Source: Spodoptera frugiperda
Lineage: Eukaryota > Arthropoda > Insecta > Lepidoptera > Noctuidae
DNA: 64,000 nt
Direction: 5' to 3'
Assembly (NCBI RefSeq): GCF_023101765.2
Contig: NC_064231.1
Location: 2,480,001 to 2,544,000 of the forward strand
The notes under the pieces are model-generated. The model was given only the letters and a program-made list of their open reading frames with translations, was not told the DNA's origin and searched no databases. This document shows, piece by piece, positions 20,501 to 35,500 of this stretch (position 1 is the first letter of the stretch; every line of letters begins with the position of its first letter). The position numbers were made by a program, and so were the translations under genes.

Positions 20501-23500
20501 GATCATATTAATTCATTCACTGTAACTCTAATCCGAGGTTTTACGGTTTTGAATGCTCCAGGCACTCCACTAATGCTAAATTGTTAAAAAGTCTATGCAA
20601 ATAATATCAAATGTAATAATCACTTTTCATTACTAAATTAGAGATATGGTAATTGATTAATCAATTAGTTAACTCAATTTCCTATGCATATGCATATTTG
20701 CCTATCTTTGGAATAGAGTCCGATTTTCCCAAAAAACGAAACAGACATTTCAATTAATATCTTATGTAAGTTTGATGCATAGTAGGTAGCAAACACCAAA
20801 CTAATATCTAATGATCATATTCACCTGCGTAGGATAAACTTCACCAATCATGACCCAGGGTATGATCAGGTATCCGAGCGTGCAGAAGATGACGAAGAGG
20901 AAGATGCTGGCGACCGGCACCCAGGAGTACTGCGGAGGCATGTCGTGGTCCTTCCAGAACTTGATGAAGTACATGTACACCGACAGGATGATCATCGTCA
21001 CGCCGCAACCGAACGCTGGAATGTAGGGAGGTGATTATTAATAAGAGCTACGAAAGAAGACATAAGGAGAACATTAAGTTATAAATATGTTTAGCTGTTG
21101 ATGTTATTTTATCTTAAAATGTGACGGATACTGTGCTTGTATCTATCTACATATACTAATATTATAAAGTTGAAGAGTTTGTTTGAACTGATCGCTAATC
21201 TCCTGAACTACTGGTCCGATTTGAATAATTCTTTTTGTGTTGAATAGTGCATTAATTGAGGAAGGCTATAGGCTATAAAACATCACGCTATGACCAATAG
21301 GAGCCAAGCAGAGCGGGTGAAACCGCGCGGAAGTAGCTAGTTAAAAAATAAAGCATGAAATATTTTTACTACAAATACCGTATTTACCTATTTATTTCTC
21401 TCATTATCACCTAACAATGTAGAGCAAACAATTAGGATACAATAAACTTGACTGAACAATAGACTGTCAAGAGCCTGTTGTAGGTGAATCTTACATTACA
21501 GATCACCAGGCCAACTCTTCGGCATAATAGATTACTTTACTTACCAAATTGCCTGACAATTAGATCAATAAAATAATAAAATTGCTACTTAAAGTTACGA
21601 GAAATCTTTTGTTCAAAGGATCTTTTGGAAATAACTTCAAACTCTAACAATTCTATTTAAAACTTACCAGAGACGAAGGTAAGCACTCTTCTGCCACATT
21701 TCCTGCAGAGTATACAGCCGATGACAGTGAATATGACACGCACAATACCCATGGAGATAGCCAGCCAGTTCTTGTTCGCCATCGCACCTGATGCCTGGGA
21801 AAAATTATACAAAATTATAGATACACTTTAAGTAACTGCAGAGTGCAGATGTAAATATATTTGGTTGGTAATGTAGATTTTGGAGACCTCATGGGGAAGA
21901 TAGAGAGTTCGGTTCAACTAAGAAGGTAACGTTGAAAGCAAGATAAACACTCACTGTAGCAATAAAACTACAAGAGTGCAATATTATCGATTATTTTTGC
22001 TAGCGATACATACATACATAACCTCATACCCGTCACAGAGACAATGGAACGCTAATTGCTACGAATCTTACACACCTCTTTCACTTCATCAACAGTCATC
22101 AGTCTTTTCATGCATGCTCGTCTGTTGAAGGTACTTTTAATTTAGCTCTTCTTAAATATATCACCAATCTGGTCCGCTATATGTCTATTTTGTTAGCGAT
22201 TTAGCTGATCTATTATCAGCTAATTGGAAATTGTAAAATTGAATCTTAAGCGAATCAAAAGTAAGCAAGGCCAATCAAGAAGGCATTGGGGAGGTTTATA
22301 TCTAGTACCGTATTGAACATCATCTAGTTGGTACGATGTTTGATATTGATAATGACTTACTTCAAAAACTTCGATGGCGTAGAAAGTGATGGTGTTGACT
22401 CCACACCACTGGTACACGAAGAAGTAGATCGCCAGGATCGTGAACGGTTTCAGCGTGGACGGAGACAACAAGGCTTTGACTATTTCACGGAATCCCTTCA
22501 ACCTGTAATTGTTAACACCGCATTAGTACATTCGAAAACTTTAAACAAATACAACTAATAGTTTCTAACAATGATTTTCTAGACGCCACGCCATAAGGGC
22601 AATTTTCTACCAGAGATGTGCTTTGCTACGTTGCTGTAGATGCGTTTGGCTTCCAATAATCTCAACACATAGCTTAGCACTGGTGGAAACGGAGTCGGCT
22701 AAGTAATATTTTTATATGGAAAGATGCGTTCTATGAATGGCTTCCCTACTATCGATACATCGCATACTCGAGCTGCGCAAATTCCACATACAGCTACTTT
22801 GCGGCGGCGCATCATCTGTGATTATAATTTGTCAAGGAAGTATAAATACAAGAACTCGTAAGACTGTGTGTAACTCATACATTACCTATAGCTACGAATT
22901 ACAAAACCTTAACATTACAAGACTTTATGTTATATCTAAACAAATGCGCATCGTGACTCTATTTACTTACACTGCAAAGAAAATACCTCATCAATATTTA
23001 TATTCTCACTGGCAATTACCTACGCTCAGTAAATAATAATATAAATGCCCTTACGTAGGGAAAATAATGTATTTCCTACCTTCAATGAAAAGGTATTATT
23101 TATGTAACATATCTAGCGCTTCCGATCGTTACAATTAAGAAAATACGATAGTAAAATGATATTTTAAACTAGCTTCTGCTAGCGGCTTTGTCCACGTTCC
23201 TGTAGAATAAAAATCCTATCGCCCAAGTCAGATCATACCCTGTCTGTATACCAAATTTCAAAAAATCCGTTCAGTAGTTTCAGCGTCATTGTTGGACAAA
23301 CATCCAAACAAACTTTCACATTTGAAATCTTAGTGTGATGATTGACCAATATCTATAAGAAGTCTAAGATCCAAGAAAAATATTACTATTAACTGCGAGT
23401 GCAATTCTAAAGTGCTTAAAAAGAATTGTGGATAATTTTCATCTGATGTAACGTCTTCAGCAGTTTTCTAAAAGTAATGTTATAATTAACTTAGCACTTC

Positions 23501-26500
23501 CACAAACGGTCCTCTGTTTTCAAGCAAAAGCAAAATATTATTTATAATATCGCTAAACATATAAAACAGTTCTTTGCATGACTAAAAATATACTCTGTTT
23601 GTTTATTCATATCATTACATACTGCTATTTACAGTCTCGAAGTGGAAAAACAAAGATGTGCCTACAAGTAGAAAACTGTTTATCAAAATACTATAAATAT
23701 TTAACTGCAGTACTATAACGGTGGTACTTCATATCGTGAAAAGCAAGGTGGAAATGCACGTCACATGTAGGGAAGGAGATAATATTTTAAGTGTGGGAGA
23801 TCCATGCTTCGGCACGAATAAAGACAGTTGGGTAAAACCCTAGCCTGTATTAACTAATTCAACTATGATTAATCCAATTTACGAAATGTAACAAATTCCA
23901 TAACCTAGGATTTAAACGAAAATATTACCTAATAATTACTAAATAATAACTAAAATAATATACCTATTATAACAATAACTTACGGTTCAACATGGTTCTT
24001 CTCTTTAAACGCGATCATCTTTTGGATTTCATCTTCCAGATTGCAGGTGGAGCCTCTCAGTTTGGTGAGGGAACTTTCGGCCCTCTCCCTCTTGTTTTGC
24101 TGTAGGAGGTAGTTGGGAGTCTCTGGGAGGAGCAGCATTCCCAGGAGTGAGAGGATTGGTATCGTGGCACTGATTCCTGCTAGAATATTCCATGACGTCA
24201 CACTGCCTATCACGTACTGGAAGAAAGAGAGAAATGATAAATCATTATTTATATTAGAATAACTGTATTCACCGTACTCAGAGTCATTTAATGGACCTTA
24301 ACTCAGTCCTTAGCATTTTTACTAGTTTCCTACTAGTGTTTGTGAGAACGGTAACGGTTCGAAACGTAAAAACGATATTTTATATGAATTTTGTATGAGA
24401 TAGTGCGTTAAGACGTCATCAGATTTTTACGCCAAATAGCAGACTTATTTCTGGAAAGTTAGCTTGAAAAATTCTAAAATTAAGTGGGTCATCAAATGTA
24501 TTGAAAAGACGACATAAATTATTTTGACTTAAAAAAGTTGCCGATTATTTTCGGTATAAAATCGTATCGATGGTATAGTTTAAGTAGGTAACCATTAAAT
24601 GACTCTGAGTACGGCAGTAAGTGGTAGACTGGTAAATATCAGGGATCGCTTATTTTTGCATAATAGTCTTTGTAATATATGTACTGTGTTCATAATGATT
24701 TTGTTTATTTGAACACATAATATAGTACACAACTATGACGTATCAACCAATATTATAGCCAACGTTGGTCAAATGTTTGCCCAACTAATACCGGTGTTAT
24801 TGCCATGTTTGTTATAAAGCGACAGTTCTAATTTTACAAAACCAACATTTCAATATGGCGCTAACCACAAATGACAACCTCCGTCACGGAGGCGTGAGGT
24901 ACCAATGATTGATAGCGTCAATGTTTTCAATGATACCATTTGTTGTCGTTTTTGTCCGTTAAAATATCGTGTGGAGTTTTCACGTGACTTAGGGCCTTGC
25001 CTCCTTAAACCTCTTTCCTAATTTTCTTAAGTAAGACTTACTTAACTACTTAGTGTGAGAGAGCATCGTAACTAACTCCTACTTTTACAGTTAGATACCA
25101 GTTATAGGTTGGTAAAAATCGCAATGCCATAAAGACGCCTATTTTAGCTTAAGTTGGAAAAAATTACGAGTTTGTTTGTTGATGGTAAAAAAAAATTCCT
25201 TCTATTTTTGGTAATGAATACCTTTTAAACTTCTATATTGGATAAGATTAGGCACATGGAGTGACAAAATTCTATCAAAAACATTCGCAAGAATTAAAAA
25301 TGTATCTTCTTAAACGAATTTTCAGATTTCCAGGCTATTGAACACTCGAAACATCTGTCAAAAATGATAGATCATCTTCAATGACAAATGGGAACCATCG
25401 ATTCCAAGAGGAAAATGGAAAGCAGCCAATTTCTATACTCCTACGTTCCACTAATTACGTTCAGTCACGTTTCGACTAATGGTTTCATGATTTCCTTCTT
25501 ACTCAGTATGTATATCTATTATAACATAATCTATCTATCGTTAGAATTTACTACAAAAAATTAATTTCAATAATCTATGTGCTATGTTCGCAGATTTGGC
25601 TTCTAAAGATCAATACAAAATGTATCAAGATTATAATAACCAAAGAAGGATTTATAATTTTGGCAATTCTATGTCTAATCTTAATTTTATTATCATTACA
25701 TGAAAACTAGATTTTATCAATATCTTTTAACACTTTGTTAATTTTAACCAGTATAGATAAATAGGTATGAAAATCAGAACCTATTTGTGAAAATCGTGCC
25801 ACACACATTAGGAAACCTATTTTTCAAATAAAGCTAATGAATGTCCGGTTGAATGGTTTAGATACGTATGATAATTTATATCAAAAGTAACATGGCCACC
25901 GCACGAAACGCATTTTGGTAAATACGATCAGGCCACCACCACCAGGGTATGCACAATCCATAATGCCTGACCTTCTATTTATACGATTTAGCTTGAGTTT
26001 TCCGAAAGTATACAAATAAATATAAATAAACGATAATTAAACTTCAGTTTCTCTTAAAAAATAATTAAACAGCTATGTCAAGGCACATTCCAAATCAGGA
26101 AATAGGAAAATATTAAAGCACTATGTGTAATGTACCTATAAATATAATAAAATAATAATGTTAGGCAATTTAGCAAACTACGGTTGACACTTGATTAAGA
26201 TTAATTATGATATATTGCGTAACTAGGAAAAATGTGACTTTTTAGCGTGATGCGGACATCGAACTCACGATCCATTATCTGAAGGCCGCACTTCCGATGG
26301 TCATGTGATTGAAATCGTTAGGACGCAATTAGAGTGCGTGATTCGCGAATCGCAAATGAATCGGTTCCTATATGCAAATCAACATTATTATAGACTAGTG
26401 AATACGCATTTAGGTATGTATGTGTGAAGGACTAGTCCTATTTTCAGCTAGGTACAGTCTAACTTCAGACAAATCAGACACGTGACAGTCTAATTTGATT

Positions 26501-29500
26501 GACCTGGCATACCACAGTCTCATAGAAAACTGGAGTGTAGCAACGATTACGCTATGTTTCGCAGTATGACCCTAATACCCAAGTACACACCAGGGAGTTT
26601 ACTCTTGAAATCAATTTTAATTCAATAATCATTAATTTTCAAAATACACAACCCTAATCTTAGCTGTTAAAATAGCATACGTACCGTAGTAGTACGGAAC
26701 ATAAAGCCAAACTCAATATCATTTAGTTTATTTAATATACTGATGCAATGGCACAGAATAATAACAATGGGTACAAAGGAGATGGCTAAATGACTGACCC
26801 AGGCATAATAACAAGAATACGAATTTCACGCTAACCCGTATCATTTAAATATTCACTTATGAATTATTTTGTGTTTAACTAATTCTTATAACTTGGTGAA
26901 CAAAAATTAACAAAAATAAGTTTCATAATTGTTTTTTTTCTGTTGTGGTTTGACATGAAAACACGGAAGTAAGTACTGCAAGCTATTATTAGGACATTAG
27001 TTTCCCCGAAAATCAATTCGAAATAATTAAACGAACATCAATTTTTAATAACGGTAATATAATGACTTTTTTCTGAAACCAAATAATTGTAAATGTTTTG
27101 ATCGACACAAAATATATATTTTGTATAAGATTGCACAATCTTACTATATATTTTGTGTCTGTCCTTGGTTACTTTGTGTTCATTATCTAGTATAAGCAGA
27201 ACTGTTTACCTATCTACCTCATATATAAATAACTTTCGGCTTAGGTACCTCAAAACGCCTTGGAAAAGTTCAGAGCAATGTTATATTTTGAAGTTTTTGT
27301 AACGTTGTTTGACGTAGGAGCGCTACTTTATTTTCAGGATTGCGCAGATATGCCAAGTTTCTGGACCTTCTTAACTACAAAATATCAATCTTTAATTATG
27401 CGGCTTTATTTATTGCTAGGTACCATATTTATTCAATATTTATTTGTACGGGTTACGACGTCCATACTTTGGTTTAGCCATGTCCTTTTACAACTCTTGA
27501 GTTGTTACATTTGCGATTTTACTCTTGAGTAAGAAATTTTTAAAATATCAATGTCGATCACTTTTACACGTCAATGGATCGGAAATGGATTCTAGTCACG
27601 CCCAGAAGAATTAAAAATACGTTGTTGGTCTTCAGTTGTTGTGATGACAATGGGAAGCGCCCCATCTGCTCGTTTATCCCACTATTTCATTATATAAATC
27701 ACCATACAACAATATAAGTTAAGGATGTAATGTTACTGGTTAAGGAAGGAACCAGTAAAGCAACTAACCTGTATCAGAACTCCGGTAGACACGCCGACAG
27801 AAGCGAGAGCGCCGAGCATTCCTCTAAGATGTGGCTGGGACACTTCACACGTGTAGACTCGAGCTGGAGCGCCCACCATGCCAGAACCGAAGCCGATCAT
27901 CAACCTGCCTGTAATGTTAATGATGATGGTTAGAAATTGAAATGGATTTTTCTCCACGAGACATTTAAAATATCGAAACATATTCTTATTTGTCGTCAGT
28001 GCGTTTACAAACATACACTTTTCCATCATACTCGTAGTAATTAATTAATGGCCGAGCACCATCCTATGAAGTCTAAAAAAATAAACTTAGAGATTTCTAT
28101 AAACTGAAAATTGGTGTCGTACCTAGGATACATGAATAAAGACAATGAGTAGCATCGTGACAGTTTGCTGCGTCGTGTGTCGAAGAATGTTACTCATGAA
28201 TATGAGCCTCTAACATGGCTTGAAATTAGTCGAATACCTCGTCAATCAGTTACGCGAGTAAGCCGATCAACATAATGATTAATTTAGTATGTATCACAAA
28301 TTTTTTAATAAAATAAAGATGCTTTAAAAGTTGCCCTTTAATTCATATATAGCATAGCTATGAAGCTACCTACCTACATATTTACGACCTGCCAGTAAGC
28401 CTGTCATTTGAAATAAATGACTGTATGTTTTATAATGAAAATTAAACAAACCGAAAATTCAATGGTTTTCAATCTTTAAAATGTTTATTGTATATTTTCT
28501 TTTTGTTAATGGACTCATGCCAAATTGGTTAATTGGCGTTTGTTTTGTTTTTGCCTACCCAATGAAAGACAGGCGTGAAGAGTGTATGTATACAATGGTA
28601 AAATCAATTTTAAAGCCTTTATGTATTGTTATATTTTTACTTCTATCAATTTGGCTTACTTGATGAAAGGCCAGCATAAAGTCAAAGTCAAAGCATTTAT
28701 TTCAATTAATCCTAAATTAGGCACTTTTGAGACGTCAAATTGAATTGTCAGTCAGTCTGTCCGTCAGTGAAGCTAGGCGTTCGTTCCAAAGTGTTGCTTC
28801 GAATGGAGAAGAACGAGCAACGAACAATATCTCTGATACATTATTTGCTCATTTACCTATTGTATATACATATATGTAGGAACATATGTAACAACAATAC
28901 AGCGTCAAAAACTAATAACACCTACTTACCAATATACAACATAGGAACGTTCTGCGCAAAAGCAAGCATAAGCCATCCGAATATGAGCGGTATTTCCGTG
29001 ATGATGAGAGTCCTTCGGCGTCCAATGTTGTCCATGAGGTATCCACTGACGATACATCCTATCGGCGTACCGGCTGCACTTAAACTGGCTGTAACAAATT
29101 AAAAATAAACTTTAATAAATAAGAAATAAAACTAAAATTAGTAGGAGAAACAGAGTAAAGAAGCTTTTTATTAACACTCATGAACAGCCTATAAGTGGCC
29201 ACTGCTGACCAAAGGTTTGAGATCCCATCAAAAACATCCTGTAAAAAACCCAACGCAGCTCAGTCTTTCTACCGTCAAAAGTTTGAGATCCATGTAATAC
29301 CAAGTCGGTTAATCGGGTTGGCGATTTCAAACTTATAATTATAAATTATAAGCCCAGGTTTCCTTACCATGTTCCTTCATCGTTTGTCAGTGGTGTCTAA
29401 ATAATCTTACGTATAAATAATTCGGAAAAAGTCACATTAGTACTTGCCGTTAGTAGGTTTCGAACCTAGACAGAGAAGCGGAACATAGGAGAGAGAACAT

Positions 29501-32500
29501 AGAAGCGGGCGCTTCTCATGCATGAGAGTGGGTCACCACGACAATTATTTTGACGTTTGGCCGCTATCTCGCTTGATGGTAAGTATTGTATTAACACAAT
29601 TCATACAAATGTTTTATAACCAACCGTTTCGTTAAGGCTTATTGTCCACGTAACCGCACGTCATAGGCACGGTTCCCTCAATAATTGACGATTACAAGAC
29701 AATACATAATATATGCAAGACATTGCTTAGAAACAAGTTCCTTCAATTGACGATTGTATGATGATTACAAGACATATAGCAACTTGCGTACAAACAATCA
29801 AACAAAATTAAACTAACAAACTCATTATAACTAACAAAACTGAAGTGCAAATGCCCTTAACCTCTAAAAACCCGAGTTTACAAATAGCAATCTTGGTAAA
29901 AGATAAAAAATACAAAACGAGCATGCCAACAAACTTGTCTAATGTAATTTATCTCTTTATGTTTACAGAGTATAATCCCAAGATAACAGAAGATGAGAGG
30001 TACTTGGAAATGTGATAAGAGTAAATGTAACTAATTATATAACATAACTATGCCTACGTACATCGCAAAATAACTTCCGCGTCACTATTTTAAGCGAATT
30101 TTCTTAGATCAGTCATCTTTGGTTTGACAGGTATGGATATCTCGGGAGATTTGCGCTAAAATTTACTTTAGAAGTGGTAAATCTTGTGATCTGTCTTGTC
30201 TTCATTAAGGCATAGAACAATAATTAACACATGATCAAATTGAGAAGAAGAACGTTTCCTTAAGAATTCGAAAAAGGAACAATACAACCGACTTTTATCA
30301 ATTCCAAAACAAAAGGCGCAGTTGTGGTTAAGGTAAGTGTCTATAGGCCCGATTTTAGTTTGTGTTGTAAACAAAACTCATACAATTGCGTCTACTGATC
30401 CGCATCTGACGGACCGCATCATCAGCAGTACTGATGACGTCATACGGAATGCGTGCGATCCATGCGATGCGGACGATGCGGGTCTGTTGCATACGTACAC
30501 AAAAATCTATCTTATTTTACAAAAACACAAAAAAATCCTTACCTATCCAACTGGCTTGATCGTTATTAATATGAATAAAGGAGTCCGGGCTTTTCAACTG
30601 CGGTAGAGAGGTAGCGGAGAATCCAAACGCCATGCCAGTATTGATGGTACCCAGGTTGGCGATGAAGGATGCCACCACCTGCCTCAGGGCTTTGCCCCTT
30701 CCAGGCTTGCCGGGCTTCTCAGGTATTGGAGTCTTCGTGATGGTACCTTGTAGTCCATTCTTGATGAATGGTACGGAGTCTTTCCTGGAAAAGAGAGGTT
30801 CGATTGAAATATATTATATTGTATGAAGTTGTATTGGGTGAGGTTGTCTGAAAAGAAAATATGCGTAAGTAAGTAGATTGTAAATTGATGACAATTTTTT
30901 GTGAAATGACCACTAAAGGGCGTCGTATTAGGTCGATTTTTGAAATTATGTGTCCAGATTTTATTTAAAAAGCTAGAATAATCCATATATGTTGGTTACA
31001 AGTATACCGCAGTACAAGAATTTACTTCCTAGACTGTTTAGTTTCGATACTATTATAGAGATAATTAATGCAATAGATAAGATACATGCTATGCGCTAAC
31101 AAATGAACAAGACAACATTAATCACATGTCTATGCGCTTTATCAATTTGAAAACACAACACAACTTCCCTATACATTATGTTAAGAAAAGTTCTCACATG
31201 ACTTGTCGATATTATATCATTCACTTGTTGCTTAAAGACCTTTGTGTACTTAGGGTTATCTAACAGATATCGGGGACTTTTTGACCTCATTACTTCTTAT
31301 TACTTTAACCCTCAGATACCAATGGTAATGCTTTCCTTGTAACTTTCTAACTTAAAGTGGGAGCCATTGGACACTTAGCAAAAGTAGTTTCAATGCTTGT
31401 ATTTTGTACTGTAACTGATTGCTTTTAAATGATTTCATATTTCGTCCAAAACTGAGATAATAAGTACAGCTATTACAATAGGGGTGAATGGAAAAAGAAG
31501 ACACAAGTACATTTATAGGCAAGACCCTAACCCTACTTAAAGGCACTTGTCCCATCATCGACCAGAAAACTATAATCTGTCAGTTATGTTTTTGCTCAAG
31601 TAACGTATAATAGATGTATATACATTCCGTGTAGAAAAAGGAAGAATTTTTAAATAGAATTTTGAATAAATTAAGGAAGGAACAAGACATATCCTCAAGT
31701 ATACTTTTTAATAACTTAACTTACAATTATATTTCTTTCATAAGATGTTTAATGCACGCTAGTCTATTTGAGTCTTAAGTAAACACTATCAATTCACACT
31801 AGTCTATGTTATGTTGACTTAATCAACACTATACAAGACCTGCAATTATCGTAAATATTGTAAACTTAACAACAAACGACTTGTTTATGAGATAATTGCT
31901 ATTGAACGGTAATTTTATGCACTTCATGTATTTTTGTTGTATAAGTAGGTAAATTGTTTATCAAGATACATGTGTGAACGGTAGTAATACCTAAGTTATC
32001 GAGTTGGTTCACTTTTTAATTTATTGTAATCGATTTAGCATTCCTTTTTATATGATATCGATAGAAGTAATGAATAATTCATGTATAGGGCGCTTTTCTA
32101 CCTAAGATGTGGAATGTAGCTATGCTACGAATATGTGATAACTAAGCTATGAAACTATGTGACCGTTGCGACTGTACTAAGCTATGTAGCTGTGCGAGTA
32201 AGATAGACTATGAAGATGCGCCACCGCAGAGTAGCAGTGCGAGGAAAATGCGCAACTCGAGTATGCGATATACCGATAGTAGGATAGCCATCCATAGCAC
32301 ATATTCATAACACGCATCCATAGCGCACTTTTCCATATAAAAAGTTTACTCAATAAGCTATTTTACGCGCATGCCTATGAGTCCCGAGCATGTTTTGAAA
32401 CTAGTCCAGTTATCTCGTCAAACGTGATTTCTCACATACATGACAACATATACTTGTATAACTACAACCCAAGCTAATAAAAGCGTGTTAAAAAAATAGC

Positions 32501-35500
32501 AAACTCACTAAATTGAGTGTTGGCTACCGAATAAACGTTCCTGAAGGGTCTTATTGGCCACCCACGGAGCCCTGTGGGGGTTAGCAGTGACGTCATAGGC
32601 TAAATATATCGAAGTCATTAAATGTTAGGTTGCTATCTCAACCATGATCAACCATCTTGTTATTGTGTGTGGTCGTTAGTACCATTACCATTATTAAGTG
32701 AAAGAACTTGGGTGTTTTTTGAATTCGACGCACTTACTTCACATTTGGAAATCATAACTGAACTGTAAAAATATTATTATATCATATCGTCTCGCCTTTT
32801 ATCCCCCAATAGGTAGGCAGACGTCCAAATAATATAATGGCACTGTACAATGCACATCCACTTTTTACAATTTATGCTGTGAGTCCCATGTAATAGGGGT
32901 TGAACCTATTGCCATATACCGGGAACCATTTCCGAACTCCGCGCTACTACTGAGAAATTTTCGTATAACCGAAAATAGTCCTGCAATACTTTGTCCGACC
33001 CGGAAATCGAACCCCAGACCTCTTCTCCGGCGACTATTGTATAACGAGGCAGTGAAACATTTCAATGAGTACGAATTTGATTAAAATGCGTCCATCACGA
33101 ATACATGAAGTAATTTGCAGTTTCTACCAATGACGCCACTTACACTTAAATAAAGGATTTTCCTTCATTCTTAGAGAATAATAAATACTTGTTTGCGAAT
33201 TTTATTACCCGATTGTATGTCATGGATGTTTCTGGATCGACTTCGATCACAGCGAATAATTTCAATTACTTATAATAAAAATAGGCTCCAAGATTCAGAC
33301 TTTGAAACATTCGGGAAGGACGAGTTTTATGTCGATTTATTTTAAGGTCATACTACCTTACAGGTCGGTGGTCGCAAACAGTATTGAGGCAGGGCTCCCA
33401 GATTCAATTCTAATGTAATGTAATTTATAATTGTAGACTTTTGGGTGTTTGAAAGTTTTTCGCATGGAGCCTGAGATCGCGTCCAGTGAATGGCAATAAG
33501 CTCTCTCCCTATCACATAAGACTCCTGTCATAGAACTCTTAACATAACTGATGAAAAATGGGCGTTTGTATCAAGTTTACTTTAGCTTACTTCTGTGGCA
33601 ATAACAAAACGTGATCGTCCTTCACAAGGGTAGATAAAATAGGCTATATTAAGTAATCAGTGATTATGTAGGAAGCATTAAAAACGTGAAATAATTCTTA
33701 AAATCAAACCAACACTTATTGAACCAATTCCTTACAAACATACTTACTTACTTACAAATCTTTCCTCACTATACATAATATTAGTACAGATTTTACCGTT
33801 ACCTTTATCTAGGTATTGAATCAATTCGTGCAACGTGAGGACGATGCAAGACCCTTTGAGCGATAAAACCAATGTCGTCCTTAATAGATGCTGCACACGA
33901 ATTCCTGAGGTGTTTAAGTAAACGTGCATGTCAATTTAAATGTCATATTATGTTAAATTGATTGCTAAGTACCCTTGTTTGAGTCATTGGTTAAATAGGG
34001 CTAAAAGTCACTGTCCAATTTCGAATTTCAATGTTCAAGGTCAAGTTGTTCTTTTTTTTATGTATGATGTGTCGACGTTCGGCCGCTATCTCGCCTGGTG
34101 GTAAGTGATGATGCGGCCCACGATAGAACACGTCTCCCCATGAGCAAGCTATTCACTCGGGCCTTGAAGACACCCAGGATCTACCCATCAGGAAACACAG
34201 TCTCCGGCAAAGAATTCCACTCCTTAGCAGTTCGCACAAGGACGCTTGAAGCGAAACGCTTCGTGCGAGTGGGTGGGACATCTACCATGAATTCGTTTTC
34301 TCCAGATTTTGTGGCGATAAAAACATCAAGAGGATTTTTACCGTGGGAAACAGTACCCTGTTCGTTTCCAAATGCAGTCTCCCTAGTACGTGTTTGCTTT
34401 ACGTTGAACAAAAAACGAAACGAGAGCGCCTGCGGCACTCTGATTGGCTGACATGAATCAACCAACCAATAAGAGCGCCGAACGCGCTCTAGTTTCGATT
34501 ACTTTAAACGTAAAGCAAATTCATATTAAGGGTAGAGTAATCTTCGAGAGTACATTGGAATTATTTTTGAAGAAATCTTAAGACATGCTAATGCCGTACC
34601 GCGTACCTATACATATCTGATGTCCCTGACACACTTCTTATTTACAATATTTACCACCTCGTCATATCGCTCTAGTTTCGAAAGTTAAAGTAAATAGAAC
34701 GTTTATAATGACATTCATACAGTAAAGAAATATTATCTCCTTCAGATACATTTATTACTGTGTTTTTTATTAGGACTGACCTTCCAAATTATTTGTATGT
34801 AAAGATGAGATGTAAAAATGTGTATGTCAGAACAAATCTATCTATAATTATGAATACACTCCAGCTATACCAACACATTGAACTATCCTAAACTATCAAA
34901 ATACTTTAATATTTTTTTTAGATTTTTGTAAACATATAAGTGGGAACTCAATCGTTTTTTTTTTAAAAAAAGAAATAATCAGCGGACGAGAGTTAATTAC
35001 TTTTCTTTTTGACACGTCTAGATATTCATAGTTCAAATGCATCCAAATAAAAACTGTTGTAAGACAATACGTACCTACCTCGCTGTCATCACCATCATCA
35101 AAGAACGGAACCGACTGACTGTCGAAACTGCTTCCAATTGTCCTAATTAGCTGCGCAATTATACTGACCGGGGAATCGAAGGAGTGGCTCAAACTTCCGA
35201 TTACAACCAAACGGACAGTTTTAAACGATCCATTCATATTCAAACCAGATTGTAACGAACTTACCGTTGTTATATAAAATCTTATTTAGGACGAAAACCA
35301 ATAAAATCAACATAAAATTTCACCAATGACCTTCACCGATAGAAAGCACAACCCAATGTAATCATGCCAAAATATAAATAAATACGGCAACCACCTAAAT
35401 GCATGACCAAAATTCATACAGAAACAAATGAATATCTTATCATCAATACAACACCATTTTCATAAATCCCAATTCACAAAAAGGCGTTTTGCCTAAACAC

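Larger units (their letters stand above)
18283..20581. mobile_element. Long inverted-repeat (foldback-like) element with Tc1 relic
   Basis: Left arm 18283-18904 and right arm 19618-20581 are inverted copies, near-identical over about 590 bp and diverging only in the outer 30 bp and at small indels. The right arm also carries a SINE (20034-20341). The centre (about 18905-19617) contains a broken Tc1-like transposase. The whole lies in intron 9 of gene C. The arms are non-coding. Whether the arms are the true ends of the Tc1 element or a separate foldback structure cannot be decided here. Confidence 0.88.

Noticed and set aside
27260..27532. 90-codon plus frame with hydrophobic stretches
   Set aside because: AT-rich intron background readily yields hydrophobic frames; no homology, start context or splice support.
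28740..29102. 120-codon plus frame
   Set aside because: Its 3' half is the antisense of gene C exon 4, and the rest has no recognisable domain.
30632..30826. Plus frame of 64 codons
   Set aside because: Antisense shadow of gene C exon 3.
34896..35243. 115-codon minus frame with possible donors, candidate alternative 5' exon of gene C
   Set aside because: Possible donors end in phase 0 or 1, whereas exon 3 needs phase 2. Exon 2 at 35844-35906 fits perfectly, so this frame is probably chance.
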